NCBI GenBank assembly: GCA_026315105.1
Contig: CM048755.1
Span: 762,991,301 to 763,055,300 of the forward strand
From: Locusta migratoria
Taxonomy: Eukaryota > Arthropoda > Insecta > Orthoptera > Acrididae
DNA: 64,000 nucleotides
Direction: 5' to 3'
The notes beneath the pieces were generated by a model. That model saw only the letters and a list, made by a program, of their open reading frames with translations, was not told the DNA's origin and ran no database searches. Below are positions 42,331 to 54,059 of the stretch, piece by piece. The translations under genes were made by a program, and so were the position numbers. Every line of letters starts with the position of its first letter. The first letter of the stretch is position 1.

Positions 42331-43654
42331 AAGAAATGGAGTTTGTGACACTTGCGGGGAGTGACACTTGCGCGGAAAGGGAATTTGTAGACACTTGCGC
42401 GGAGACCCGGACGCTGCAGGTAGTGAACAGGGTGTTCCAGAAGTAGGGATACACCACCCCTACACCACGCCCTCCAGCCGCTACCTGTGCCGTATTCAGG
42501 GAAAGGCCCACCGAGCGAGGTGGAGCTGTAGTAACGGCCCGGAGATATCACAGCCTCATTCAACAGGGAGATAACACGTCATACAAATATCACTCGATTT
42601 ACAATACAGCACCATGTGAAGAGGAATGTGATGAAATCGGAATTGAGCGCAACCGTTGCTAACTACAATTTCGGATTTACTGCATTTTGAGTCAGAATTC
42701 GCATTTATCGCAAATGCGAATTTTTCCTGTCCCTAGTAATACCTCTAAAAATAAACAGCTGATCAAGGCACTAAAAGCAAGGGCAGATCTTTGGGTGTAT
42801 TACTACAAATAACTAAAACACAATTTGATCGTGGAATTATATACAATCTCATTATAAACGTTTTTTGTAGGTGGTTTTGAGCAGCTTTTAAATGTTAGGA
42901 ATAGCATTATGAAATGTAAACAGCTACACCTTATGTTTATTATGAGATATCGATTTCGGCTAATTTCAGGTCATCTTCAAGTCTCAAACAACAGGTGTTA
43001 CTTATGCATTTTTCCAGTGGCACTCATAACCTTTAACTGTTTACACACGATGTCTAACGTTGTTAGTCTAAATGATACATATATTGGTGTGATGTCTTAT
43101 TTCGAAAGAACAAACATCACACCAATACATATATATCTCTCGGTAAAATGAAACGGTACGATGTAGTTACGTAGCACAGCATGGCGACTGGAAACGCAGG
43201 AGAAGTGCAAACAACGTTCTCTCCTCAGAGGTATGATTCTAATTAGGTTCGACGTAGACTTCTACAACATACAGTCTACACGGCGAAGATTACACAAAAC
43301 AATTTAACTTTCGTCTACTTTGGCGATAGCAACCAAATGTTAAAATCGTGTCTACTATGTTAAGATTTAGCAACACAAAACGCTTCAAGTCCATAACTTC
43401 ACTGGTTTTCGAGTTCTCAATTTTTAATATGTTTTTAATGTTATTACATAAAAAACAAATTTGGGACTCACACTACAATTTTCATATGGCAGATTTTGTA
43501 GGTACATTCACAAGACATAATTCAACGGTTCTGTGCATTCATTTTATGAGAAATACCAATCATTTGTTTTCAGTGTTTATTTCAAATTTCTACATTTAAG
43601 TTTCTTTAATTATTAGTACTTAAATGTGGTGATGAAATAAATAAATTACGTGTA

Positions 43655-43801
43655 TATGTGTAGTCTTATGCGACCAAACTACTTAGGTCATCGGTCGCAA
43701 GACTTACACTACTTAACTTACTTAAAATAACGTAGGCAAAGTACAAACAAACATACCCATGTCCGAGGAAGGACTCGAACATCCGACCGGACCGGCCGCG
43801 C
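43655..43801 (-). repeat. Diverged SINE
   Basis: AGTCTTATGCGACC, GGTCATCGGTCGCAAGAC and CCGAGGAAGGACTCGAAC are reverse-strand SINE blocks of the AC/GT subfamily. AAATTACGTGT (left) and AAATTACATGT (right, 43816-43826) may be a TSD. Confidence 0.65.
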
Positions 43802-43809
43802 AATTTGTG

Positions 43810-44990
43810 ACACAAATTACATGTTTGATAATATTAATGCATAGAAGTATGAATTCACGTCAAGACTACTTCCTGCAAAAATTTCGACAAAAAAAGTTGT
43901 CACTGAGTTTAGAAAAACAAAATTCTGGTATATTGGATTTTAACATTTTATCAAAAAATTAATGTTACTACAAGAGATACAGCCATTCAAATTTATGGGC
44001 ACCATAACGTATTCCCTTCCTGAGTAAATGAGCTGCTTCTTGTAGTTTCAACACCTTTTTCTTGAATGTTCTGAATATAAATCTTCACACAGACTTCTTG
44101 AGGAGGAGAGTGATACGGATATCTGATTGTAAACCACTGCCTATTACCTTAGACCTTTTTGACTGTACTGAACAGGAGTTCTGCGTATTCCGTAATTTAT
44201 ATTTATACAGTTAACAGACAATGTAATTTGTAAACAACTATTGGCTGCCAATTTCGCTTCATTTTTCCTGAAAGTCTTGCAACTTGTTTCTCCCTGTTGG
44301 TTTATGCCAAGTTCGGAGTAAAATTGGTTCTATATGACGGTGATGGAAAATAGAATTTATCTTTAGCATTTTTCGGTGTGTGACATTCCCTTACACATTC
44401 CGTATTTCATACATTTCTTAGATGTATTTGTAATTCGAATACAGCCAAATCGTTTTGGGGTCTACAAATAAACGCTTCAAGTATGTAAAATACTCATTGA
44501 GTCATTATTAACGTTTTTTAATTGAAGGTTGAAGGTTGCGTCTCCTATTAAAAAGCATAGTAGCTATTTTTAAAGAGATGGAAGTTGCGTGATAGTGGGG
44601 TTAACTACATAGCGGTCAATTACATCAACGTATCTGTGCAGGATGCCTAATATATTTATTGCTTACGCAGGTGTCTTGATATGTTTGTGTTCTGAATAAT
44701 ATGATTTTAGGAGGTATGACTGTGTAAAATCATCGTATTGTAGTAGCAAAGAATGTCTAAATTACTCTCCAAACATTATCACTATTAAAATACCTTTTTG
44801 TTTTCAGGAGGAACACTCAACGAATTCATATGTAGTTAGAACAAGTTACTATATTGCTCTTCAGCTTGCAAAGGGTTGTGCAATTTCACTGAGTTTCGTG
44901 TTATGTTGACAGTGTGGAAACTTGACAACAGCAGTGCTAGACTTGTTGGTGTGCCTGTACCCAGGAAAAGCCATTAGCCGCCCCAAGAGT
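43810..44990. other. Unassigned DNA
   Basis: This is AT-rich interior of the possible element. No motif was recognised. Confidence 0.35.
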
Positions 44991-45256
44991 CCCGGGTTCC
45001 GCGCAAGTGTCACTCCGCGCAAGTGTTCCAACCCCCAAGAAATGACAGGGTCGTGCCTACCCGTGGCGGCTCCCCACGCCGTTTCTCTGCCCTGTTCTTC
45101 GACCTAAACTAAGTGTCGAAAACTTGATGGATAGGAATTACAATACTAATCTCTTCAGCAATGTTACAACCTAATTCTAACTAAAATTCTGTCTAATTTG
45201 CGGAGACGATTTCTACAACTCTGTTTTCAGATTCTGTTAAAATCTCGTATTCTACC

Positions 45257-46017
45257 TCAAACATATTCCAGAGTATTGATTACTTCAGAACGATCGGAAA
45301 TGATGGTACAGGAATCATCCACTAGTTCCATCAGAATTTTGAGCTTACTCTGTTTATATTCAATATCACAACGCATATTTACTATCTGCTCATCAATAAC
45401 TTTTCCCCATGTTACCTTAATTTCATCCAAAATCTGGTCTAGCCCCTCGCCCTGCTGCTCCAAGTAACCTGCCTGCATCAAGTAACCTGTCTGCACATCA
45501 TGATATTCTACGGCGCGAGATTGCATGTGAATCCCACTATTCAGACTTTCACGCTGGGTGCACAGTTCATTACCGCAAAAGGTGTGCAATTCTGCAAACT
45601 TTGAAACCGACATGGTACTTAATTCTAGACACAGCGAGTCTATCACCATACTCAAAGAGGTACGCAATTCAAAGGTTTGCAATGTAATTGCAGCCAGCTA
45701 CTGGATCGACATAGCTTCTGTCGCATCTACGGCAGCAGTTGGTTGCAAAACATCACTTGAATGCTCGTGGGCGGCAGCGCCGGCCTCGGCGTCGAGAGGG
45801 CATAGTGGATGGGGGCAGCGTTGGTGCCTTTCTCCTCTGATGGGTTGGCGTTGGTGGCGGCGTCATGCTCGGCAGAAGGGCAGGCGGGCTCAACTGCCTG
45901 CATCGCTGAACGTACGACAGAAACCGCACTGGACGCCGTAATCCGCTCCAACAGGAAGAAGGGAGTGAGCACCTCGGTGAACGTCGAGCTGTCGCTCTTT
46001 TCTCTTCGCCGAGCCAC
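45257..46017 (-). pseudogene. Possible retrotransposon gag-like reading frames
   Basis: Two minus-strand frames follow each other. 46017-45727 begins MARRREKSDSSTFTEVL and is Ala/Pro-rich. 45682-45257 is 141 residues of helical, coiled-coil-like character (LRTSLSMVIDSLCLEL, QGEGLDQILDEIKVTWG). On the same strand, about 100 bases upstream of the first frame, GTGGCGACTGATATC (46128-46114) looks like a gypsy primer site. Together this suggests the 5' part of an LTR element. No conserved domain is certain, and a host origin is not excluded. Confidence 0.35.
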
Positions 46018-46134
46018 CTGTTCTGTTCCACAAAAGTCCCCTGCAAATGTGTTGCTGTATGCATCAACACGGGATTAATAAGGATCTGCCTCCTCTCTCT
46101 GATTTACAATTTGATATCAGTCGCCACCTATAGA

Positions 46135-47015
46135 GTGAGAAACAGCTCGTGACACTGTCACAACTATCATTTGGGGAAGAGCAACCAATTACACTAATTG
46201 CACAGAGCAACTAAAAACTCGCTATCAGAACAAACAGCTAATTTTTCGTGGCTTTGAAAACTTGTCGATCCTGTCATGGTCACCACGTCTGTAGCCTCGA
46301 TAGATATTGATGGGAGGTAACTGTAGCTGCGATCCCTAGTTTTACGAGAGACTTAGTTAATGATAGAAGAAATAATTTTCAAAGAAACACCGACTACCAT
46401 TGTTGCGTAAAGATCACTCACCTGCAGAGTTTCTCTCTCAGGCGATTGGACTTCGTTCCTTCATCAGGTGTTTCGTTGGCTAGTAGACAGTTAATTAAAA
46501 CAAAACAAAAAATGGATAGTGCGGGAAGCTACAGACAATGAAAGTCGGGAGTATCGGTTGAAAAATATATTTTGAATATGGCAATATGTAAAAGGCAGTC
46601 CTGTCACAAGTTTTCATGAACAGAAACATTGCTCACTGAAAACAGCCATTGCACAAGAAACATACTTGCTGTAGAACAAGTAGGTAATACATTGATTTAC
46701 ACTTTAAAAAATTTAAAGAGGAAACACAATACATCACGAGTCGTACTGGGTACTGAGAAGCACGTGCTAATCAATGATGAAAATAGTAGTAGGTGTCCTC
46801 GCTATGTTTACACCACTAGCAAATGAATGAGCGAATTCCCAAACGTCGGCAAATAGTCTTCTCCGCTACCGCCTGCTGTGTGAAATGATGGCCATGTTTG
46901 GCGTTTTCTGTATCTATTAAATGGAAAATGCTAAAATTATATTGCCCATCCAGATGATACTACTCTATGTACGCAATAATTTGGTGACTTTGTGGACCTG
47001 GGAGAATTAATGTAA
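46135..47015. other. Unassigned DNA
   Basis: No domain or repeat was recognised. Confidence 0.35.
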
Positions 47016-47019
47016 TAGT

Positions 47020-48990
47020 GTTAATGACGCATTGAGGGCTGATGTAGATAGATGCTGCAGTTTCGCCACGTGTCTTTCATGTCTCTACAAGTTGCAGCGT
47101 AGGACGGACAATGGGAAAGAGAGGTGGACGCAATTGATGGGTAGGGCGCAGGTCTGGATGCCACATCTTAGGTGTTATCGATATCGAGGGATACAAAAAT
47201 TGCAAAGCGACGGGGATTGAGCTAGTGTGAGAGGAAGTTAGTGAGATGAAGAAGTTTGCCATCGGCGAAGGGAATGTGGTCGGAAGGGGGAGGCGGAGGA
47301 TCTGGTTTTAATGAAGGGGTTGGTGAATGAGGCAAGAAAGGATACATACCAGAAACTTGCTGAACACCGAGAAGAGGCTAATTGGCCGATATGATAGGTT
47401 TGTTAGGTTTAAGGAATATGATTTTTCGGGAGACTTTCCAGAGGGCAGGGTAGAAACCAGTATGGAGGATGACGTATAGGGTGGCAAGGAATTGGTGGAA
47501 GGAAACGTGGCAGGCTCAAAAGTGCCTGTAGGTGAGTCAGGAGATACTGGGAAGTGTGAAGTGTTTGCTGAATGTCAAGGGCAGTGATAAGAAAGTTTAG
47601 GCCACATGGAGGGACGAGGTTCAAGTACTAGAAGCTGGAGCAAGTAGAGGTGCAGAGATGTCGGTGCACTTATTGACATCAAAGAAGAAGTAATAGTCAA
47701 AATGAGGATTGTCCAGGATGGAGAACGTATCTGTTAGGTAGGTTGTGGAATGGGCTACTTTAATGGCGTTGTCGGGAAAGGGAAGGTTGTTATGGAGGAG
47801 TGGGTATCCAGAGGAGGGGTGACGGCGAGTAAGACGGTGGAAAGCTTTCCAGTACTTGGAGGAGTTTATGGGGAGGTTGGCATTAAAACGGGTGGATGTT
47901 TGGCAACATCCCAAGCGTTTCTTCGCGGTAAGAAGGTTGTGGAGTTGCTAGTTGCATCGTAGTGTGTCCCGATCTAGTGCATGAAGGAAGAAATAATGTT
48001 AATGGCAGGATTCACACAGGAGTAGGACTGCCTGTGGACAGAGATTGGGGCAGTGGGGTTGCATAGATTTAGTTGGAACGTGGGATTGGACAGAATCAGT
48101 CAAGGTCTAATGAAGGAGGGACGCAGTGAGGTCAAGATTGTTCAAAAAATGTTCAAATGTTTGTTAAGAGTATGGGACTTAACTACGAGGCCATCCGTCG
48201 CTAAACTTACAAACTACTTATGAACTACTTACGAACTAGGACGGCACAAATATCCATGCCCGAGGGGGGATTCGAAACCCCGACCGTAGTGGCCGTGCTG
48301 ACCGTGACTGGAGCGCCTTAGTCACCTCGGCCACCGCGGCCGGCAGGTCAAGATTGTCAGGCGTTTGGAGCACGAGAGTGTGGCTGTCGACATGGGTATC
48401 TATGGTATGCTGGCAGGTAGTCCAGTCATCACAGGAGGAGCACGACAGGGTGCAAGAGTGGGACTGCGGTGGTGGTCGATCGTAAGTAGAACTGGAGCAT
48501 GGTCATTGCCTATAAAATGGAGAACGTCTGCCGTAATGTGGCCCTGGAGGTTGGGGGAAGTGAGGAGAGCATCATTGATGGGTTACTTCATGGACGGTTC
48601 GGTCGTAGGAGAGGGAGAAGGTTGCTCTGGAGGTTGGTATGAAACTGATGCTACCGCCGAAGCTCAGTAGGTTTCCTGGAGTAGAGGCTGACGTCGGCAG
48701 CTACTACATTGGTCGTGAAGAACTGATCAATGTGGTGTAGTAAGTCACATGGGACTGGAGTACCGGGACAGGTGTAGATTGTTGCACAGGCTATGGTGAG
48801 GGAAGGAAGGTTGCAGGAAGGTTTTGTTACGAGGCAAAGCATATGCACTGTGGACAAAGAGGGTGTGCAAAACAGGTGTTGTGAGCTGGAACGGATTGGT
48901 GGGCGAGGGGTAGGTGGGGTCTGTTTCTCTGGGGGTATTACTGGTCGAGGGAACGACAAGGTTGGGATAGGTTTAGAGGAAGTATGAATC
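47020..48990 (-). pseudogene. Jockey-like LINE ORF2 fragments (endonuclease, linker, RT start)
   Basis: Minus-strand frames in order show an endonuclease stretch, CPGTPVPCDLLHHIDQFF (about 48740-48800), and its end, FIGNDHAPVLLTID (about 48470-48510, the SDHxPV block). The linker is SSKYWKAFHRLTRRH and HNNLPFPDNAIKVAHSTTYL (47865-47730). The start of RT fingers is WKVSRKIIFLKPNK (about 47400-47445). Jockey-clade LINEs have this spacing. The RT catalytic region is missing or unreadable, and stops and frameshifts are frequent. The SINE at 48142-48344 interrupts it. Confidence 0.65.
48142..48344 (-). repeat. Full-length SINE in jockey-like LINE
   Basis: The tail AATGTTCAAATGTTTGTTAAG is present and the head ends CCACCGCGGCCGGC. 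The TSD AGGTCAAGATTGT lies at 48129-48141 and 48345-48357. Confidence 0.94.
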
Positions 48991-49126
48991 TTTCCAGTCA
49001 GGAGAGATGGGATTAGAAACCAATGTTACTGATTCTTTTTATGCGGTTTTTGGCCTTACGAAATTAAAAACAGATTTTTCCAATCCTGTGTGATATGACC
49101 TTGTAGTGGTGGGTGGGCTTACGTAA

Positions 49127-51455
49127 CTACATCTACATCTACATACATACTCCGCAATTCACCGTAAGGTGCGTGGCGGAGGGTACACTGTACCACTACT
49201 AGGCATTTCCTTTCCTATTCCACTCCCAAATTGAACGAGGAAAAAAAGAATGCCTATATGCCTCCGTTCGAGCCCTAAATTCTCTTATCTTGTCTTTGTG
49301 ATCTTTACGCGAAATGTAAGTAGGCGGCAGTAAGATCGTACTACACTCAGCTTCAAATTCCGGCCCTCTAAATTTCCTCAACAGAATTTCACGAAAAGAA
49401 CGTCGTCTTTCTTCCAGCGATCCCCAATTGAGTTGCCGGAGCATTTCCGTGACACTCGCGCATTGGTCGAACCTAACGGTAACATATCTAGCTGCTCGCC
49501 TCTGAACCGCCTCTATGTCTTCCTTCTAACCGATCTGCTGCGGGTCCCAAATATTTGAGCAATACTCAAGACGTGGTCGTACAAGCGTTTTATACGCGGT
49601 CTCCTTTACAGGTGAAGTACATCTTCCCAAAATTCTCCCAATAAACCGAAGTCGGCTGTCCGCCTTACTCACAACTGTCCTTACATGCTCGTTCCATTTC
49701 ATATCGCTCTGCAATGTTACGCCTAGATATTTGAACGACGCGACAGCATCAAGAAGCTCACGACTAATGCTGTATTCGAACATTATAGGATTGTTTTTTC
49801 TACTCATGCGCATCACCTTACATTTTTCTACATTGAGAGCTGGCTGCCATTCTTCGCACCAACTAGAAATTTAGTCTAAGTCATCCTGTATGCTATTACA
49901 GTCAGTTACAGACGACACCCAACCATACACCACAGCATCATCAGCAAACAGCCGCAAATTACAACTTACTCTGTCCATCAGATCATTTATATAGATAGAA
50001 AATAATAGCGGTCCTATCACACTCCCCTGGAGCACGCCTGACGATACACTCGTCTCTGATGAACACTCGCCGTCGAGAACAACGTACTGCGTTATATTAC
50101 TTAGGAAGTCTTCCAGCCAGTCACAAATCTGTGAACCTATTCCATAAGCTCGTACCTTCGTTAGCAGTCTGCAGTGTGGCACCGCGTCGAACGCCATTTG
50201 AAGTCGAGAAAAACACAATCCGCCTGTTGCCCTTCGTCCATGGCTCGCAAGATGTCATGTGAGAAAAGGGCAAGCTGAGTTTCACATGAACGATGTTTCC
50301 TAAACCCGTGCTGATTCATGGAAAGAAGCTTTTCCGTTTCAAGGAAATTTACTATATTCGAACTGAGAATGTGCTCCAAAATTCTACATGAAACTGATGT
50401 CAACGATATTGGCCTGTAATTGTATGGGTCAGTTCTCTTTCCATTCTTATACACGGGAGTCACCTGCGATTTTTTCCAATCACTAGGAACTTTGCGCTGA
50501 ATTAAAAATTCGCTATAAATGCAAGCTAAGTAGGGGGGCCAATGCCGCAGACTTTTTCGTATTTAGCTCTCTCAGCTGCTTCTCTACACCGGAAATACCT
50601 ATTGCTATGTCCCCCATTTCGGAATTTGTACGTTGATCAAATGATGGTACATTTGTGCAGTCCTCCTGCGTGAAAGATTTCTTAAAGGTTAAATTTAGAA
50701 CTTCAGCTTTCCGTTTGCTTTCTTCTATTACTGCCCCGGAATGATCAACTAGTGACTGGACAGTGGGCTTTGACCCGCTTATCGATTTTACATAGGACCA
50801 GAATTTTTTCGGGTTCTCGGAAAGATCTTTTGGTAAGGTATGGCTGTGATAATTATTGTATGCTTCACGCATCGATCTTTTTATAGACGCACGAATCTCT
50901 ACTAACTATTGCCTGTCATCATTTGCGTGTTATTTTTTGAATCTAGAGTGCAACAGCCTTTGCTTTCTCAGCAACTTTCTAACATTATTATTATACCATG
51001 GTGGATCTTTTCCATCCTTAATCGTCTTTACTGGCACATATTTCTCCAACCCTTTACTAACAATGCACTTAAATTTAGTCCACAATTCCTCTACATCCAT
51101 AGTCTCGGAATTAAACGATGCCCATTGATTTTCTAAGTGCGATCGTAACATTTGCTTGTCGGCTCTTCCCAACAAAAACACGCTCCTAGCCTTCTTGATT
51201 GGTTTATGAACATTGGTCACCATCGACGCTATGACTATATCATGATCACTAATTCCTGTCTCTACACAGACATCGTTAATAAGGTCAGGCCTGTTTGTGG
51301 CTATAAGGTCTAGAATATTTCCATTGCGCGTGGGTTGCCGGTTTAACTGCTCAAGACAGTTTTCGGAGAATGTGTCCAAAAGTAGCTCGCAAGACTGCTT
51401 GTCTGTACCGCCTGAAATGTAACTAGCGAGGTAACACAACTGCACACCCATGCAT
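49127..51455 (-). mobile_element. Second CR1/L2-like LINE family, 5'-truncated
   Basis: The 3' end at 49127-49200 has (CTACAT)n on the plus strand and CTCCGCAATTCACCG. ORF2 runs to about 51451, inside the endonuclease. Sequence of this type is abundant in grasshopper genomes (general knowledge). Confidence 0.85.
49199..51451 (-). pseudogene. ORF2 (endonuclease C-terminus and RT), second CR1/L2-like family
   Basis: 51451-50930 carries the endonuclease end (GNILDLIATNRPDLIND, GISDHDIVIASM). The linker to 50513 has DAREAYNNYHSH-like blocks. RT fingers at 50463-50161 read VTPVYKNGKRTDPYNYRPI and NQHGFRKHRSCETQLA. The palm at 50218-49871 reads GSVIGPLLFSIYINDLMD and LRLFADDAVVY (catalytic Asp pair). 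The thumb and C-terminus (49816-49199) read LGVTLQSDMKWNEHV and RPRLEYCSNIWDP, ending FFPRSIWEWN. Frames shift at about 50190, 49870, 49520 and 49440. It is clearly related to, but distinct from, the LINE at 20918. Confidence 0.87.
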
Positions 51456-52205
51456 ACTGAGTAGTATAATTGTTTAAATTCTAACTTACAACTTAGGAAC
51501 TATTGTATAATTCATCCATTATTTGTAGTCGAGCTTCATAAATTATTATGCTTACAGGAGCATCTATTTATCAATAAAAACTATTTCCTTTTCTTCTGTT
51601 TTCCCCCATCTCTGATAATATTCAGTTGCAGTCAGACGTCATTCTGACCAGTAGCGTTAGTTTTGTGGCGTTTTGAAAGTTTAACTTTAATTGCAATCAC
51701 CATGTACACTCGGTGCGTTAACTGAAGTTTTGATAATTATTCTGACGACTGATGTGATACAGCTCTTCCCGTTGGAATATCGTGAACAAGCCTCAGCAGC
51801 GTACATCGATTTTAACTCGATTTCTGTGCCCAAACCATGAGCTGCCTCCACAGAGATTATCTGCACTGTTGCCTCTTCATGGTAACTTGTGCAGCATATT
51901 GTTTTTCTATTCAACCTCTTCGGTTGTTAACCTATACACAACAGCAGTCTCTAGTATTCCTCTGTAGTATCACGCTGCAAACTGCTCTATGCCTTTGTTG
52001 ACTGAACTGTTTGTCATCCATGTTTCAGTCGCACACAACGCCATGGCCCCCAGAAGGCTGAGGCTGGGTGGACCCATGAGTTCAGGGCCCGAGCCCAGCC
52101 CTAAATGATAAAAATTTTTGGCTGCTGAAATTAAAAACTAACTAGAAAAAAAAACATGAATGTTTTTCATCCAACGAAATTTTAGAATATTCTACAGGCA
52201 ATTGT
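51456..52205. other. Unassigned DNA
   Basis: No element was recognised. A plus-strand frame at 51782-51967 has no motif. Confidence 0.35.
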
Positions 52206-52208
52206 ACC

Positions 52209-53112
52209 ACAGGGTGTCTCACGAAAGACGCCTATCAGGCGTCTCCGGATCGCCCGGTACGGCTCGCGGCCGCCGCCACCGCATCCGGCGGCCACGGCAA
52301 CGCCCGATTCTCGGACTCTAATAGTGCCGCTGGCGCATACACTGAGTTAAAGTCTAAAAAACATTGCCATCTGAGTAACCCAAGCTAACCTTTATTTGCA
52401 GTAGATGTTCAAAATGATGTCCCTCTATGTAAAGAGCGGCCTGACATCTCTTGAATACATTTGCGAACACTCGACGAATTTCGGCTGCCGAAATCTGGAA
52501 ACAGACTAGTCGAATCTTTTTTCACGAAACAACAAATTCTGACAGGTGTGCGAACAATATCCTGTATCCATTTTTCAAGAACTTTCACCCAACGAAAAGA
52601 TATATGGTTATTTCATGCAGGACAATGCAAGACCACACATTGCCAATGCTTGTATGGCAGCCATACGAAGTGTTTTTGATGATAGGATAGTTGACTGGCC
52701 TCCTAGTTCTCCAGATCTAAATTCCTGTGACTTTTATCTTTGGGAAATGTTAAAAGACAAGGTGTATGCAAGCAATCCCCATACACTCGAAGAATTTGAA
52801 GACAGGATTCGACTAGTCATTTCCCAGATTTCGGCAGCCGAAATTCGTCGAGTGTTCGCAAATGTGTTACAAAGAAGTCAGGCCGCTCTTTCCATAGAGG
52901 GACATCATTTTGAACATCTACAGTAAATAAAGGTAAACGTAGGTTACTCAGATGGCAATGTCTTTTAGACTTTAACTCAGTGTCTGCGCTCGCGGCACAA
53001 TAGAGTCCGAAAATAGGGCGCTGCCGTGGCCAGCGGATGCGGTGACGGCGGCCGGGAGCCGTACCGCGCGGTCCGTGGACGCCTGGCAGCCGTCTTTCGT
53101 GAGACACCCTGT
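52209..53112 (+). mobile_element. Mariner-like element with ~310-bp inverted repeats
   Basis: The left end ACAGGGTGTCTCACGAAAGACG is mirrored by the right end at 53112. The arms 52209-52518 and 52803-53112 are near reverse complements. The right arm contains the 3' end of the transposase frame, so the left arm is an inverted copy of it. Only about 280 bp are unique. TSD is unclear. Confidence 0.82.
52526..52926 (+). pseudogene. Mariner-superfamily transposase, C-terminal half
   Basis: The frame 52546-52926 shows YFMQDNARPHIANACMAA (second catalytic Asp), then DWPPSSPDLNSCDFYLWEML with a third acidic residue (CDFYLW) 35 residues after the previous Asp. It continues KVYASNPHTLEEFEDRI and ends EGHHFEHLQ. 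Just upstream, a different frame reads FFHETTNSDRCANNILYPFF, so a frameshift lies near 52600. The N-terminal DNA-binding domain and the first Asp are missing. Such enzymes cut and paste DNA at TA targets. This one is dead. Confidence 0.82.
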
Positions 53113-53203
53113 AGATATTTATGATAAACCGCTTGTCTTAAACTATTACTTCGATTGATGCTCATAGTTACCTCAATTAGTTGGTATTGTATGTGTATAT
53201 TAA

Positions 53204-54052
53204 CTAAGGTTACCAACCGTGCCGATTTTTTCGGGACAGTCACGATCTTTGCGTGTCTGTCCCGAATATTTTCAAAGGTAGTTCGGTATACCTATTTGTC
53301 CCGGATTTAACAATTATGTTCCTATTTAGAAATTTATCTCACCTGTATCGGTCTATTTAATTATTAGTTTTAATTATGATGGGAAACTGTTTGACAAAAG
53401 CTTCATTAGACTTAAGTTACTTATCACCAACTGTCGAAACCGTGACAAACTGTTTCCACTGAGTATACGCGCACAGACTATACCAGTCATAAAATCAGTG
53501 AATGGACTGCTAACACCACTTTTCCAAGCCGAAGACGGATTGACATTATTTCTCATTTCAGACAGAATCATGTGCCATTCTCAAATGTGCTTAAGATAGG
53601 GCAGTTTCTCTTCTGCCTTTCCGAAAATAATGCTCTTACTGAAAGGGTATTTTCTCCACATGAATAATATATGCACAAGTAACAAAACACAGCTTGCCGT
53701 AGAAACAGTGAAATCAATATTAGTAACAAGAGTAAATTATCGTGAAACTTGTGTAGAATATTTTCACATGTTGTTGAAAATTATAGACTTGTTGAAGAAA
53801 ATTCACTGCACTGTTAAATACAGTTGTTCTGATCGCATTCCTTCATAATATAAAGTACTAATAAATTGTAAATTAATGTACTTTTTGGAACAACTTAAAC
53901 TGATATTTTGTAATTATTACTTTCACTAAAATCTGCTTCTAATATAATGAAAACATATATACAAAATACAAAATTTGTAATGTGTCCCGAATTTGAATCT
54001 ATAAAATGTGGTTATGTCCTGAATTTGAATCTAGGAAATATGGTCACCTTAG
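53204..54052 (+). mobile_element. hAT deletion derivative
   Basis: The ends CTAAGGTTACCA (left) and TGGTCACCTTAG (right) are inverted repeats, with GTCCCGAAT-type subterminal repeats on both sides (53255-53270 and 53980-54000). Inside is a hAT dimerisation-domain remnant. The flanks TATATTAA and TATTATCA are a poor 8-bp TSD. Confidence 0.7.
53565..53848 (+). pseudogene. hAT transposase C-terminal dimerisation (hATC) remnant
   Basis: Across two frames, VLKIGQFLFCLSENNALTER leads into FLHMNNICTSNKTQLAVETV, KSILVTRVNYRETCVEYF and LLKKIHCTVKYSC. The pattern N-A-x-E-R-x-F-S-x-M-N-N-I plus the following helices is the hATC block. The catalytic region is absent. Loss of one base near 53640 separates the frames. 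Confidence 0.75.
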
Positions 54053-54059
54053 TATTATC

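Larger units (their letters stand above)
42338..45040. mobile_element. Possible DNA element bounded by inverted ACACTTGCGCGGA motifs
   Basis: At the left, GTGACACTTGCGGGGA, GTGACACTTGCGCGGA and AGACACTTGCGCGGA occur in tandem (42346-42405). At the right, the inverted pair TCCGCGCAAGTGTCACTCC and CCGCGCAAGTGTTCC lies at 44997-45031. The 2.6-kb interior has no readable transposase and holds a SINE. An alternative is two copies of one small repeat in opposite orientation. Confidence 0.4.

Noticed and set aside
42267..42563. 97-codon minus-strand frame
   Set aside because: It runs through the ACACTTGCGCGGA motif array, and its composition is explained by that repeat.
45753..46078. Overlapping Arg/Ala/Pro-rich frames on both strands
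   Set aside because: The GC-rich segment opens several frames. Only the 46017-45727 minus frame has some contextual support.
53204..54052. Clean 8-bp TSD for the hAT derivative
   Set aside because: TATATTAA and TATTATCA agree only partly, so I do not claim a TSD here.
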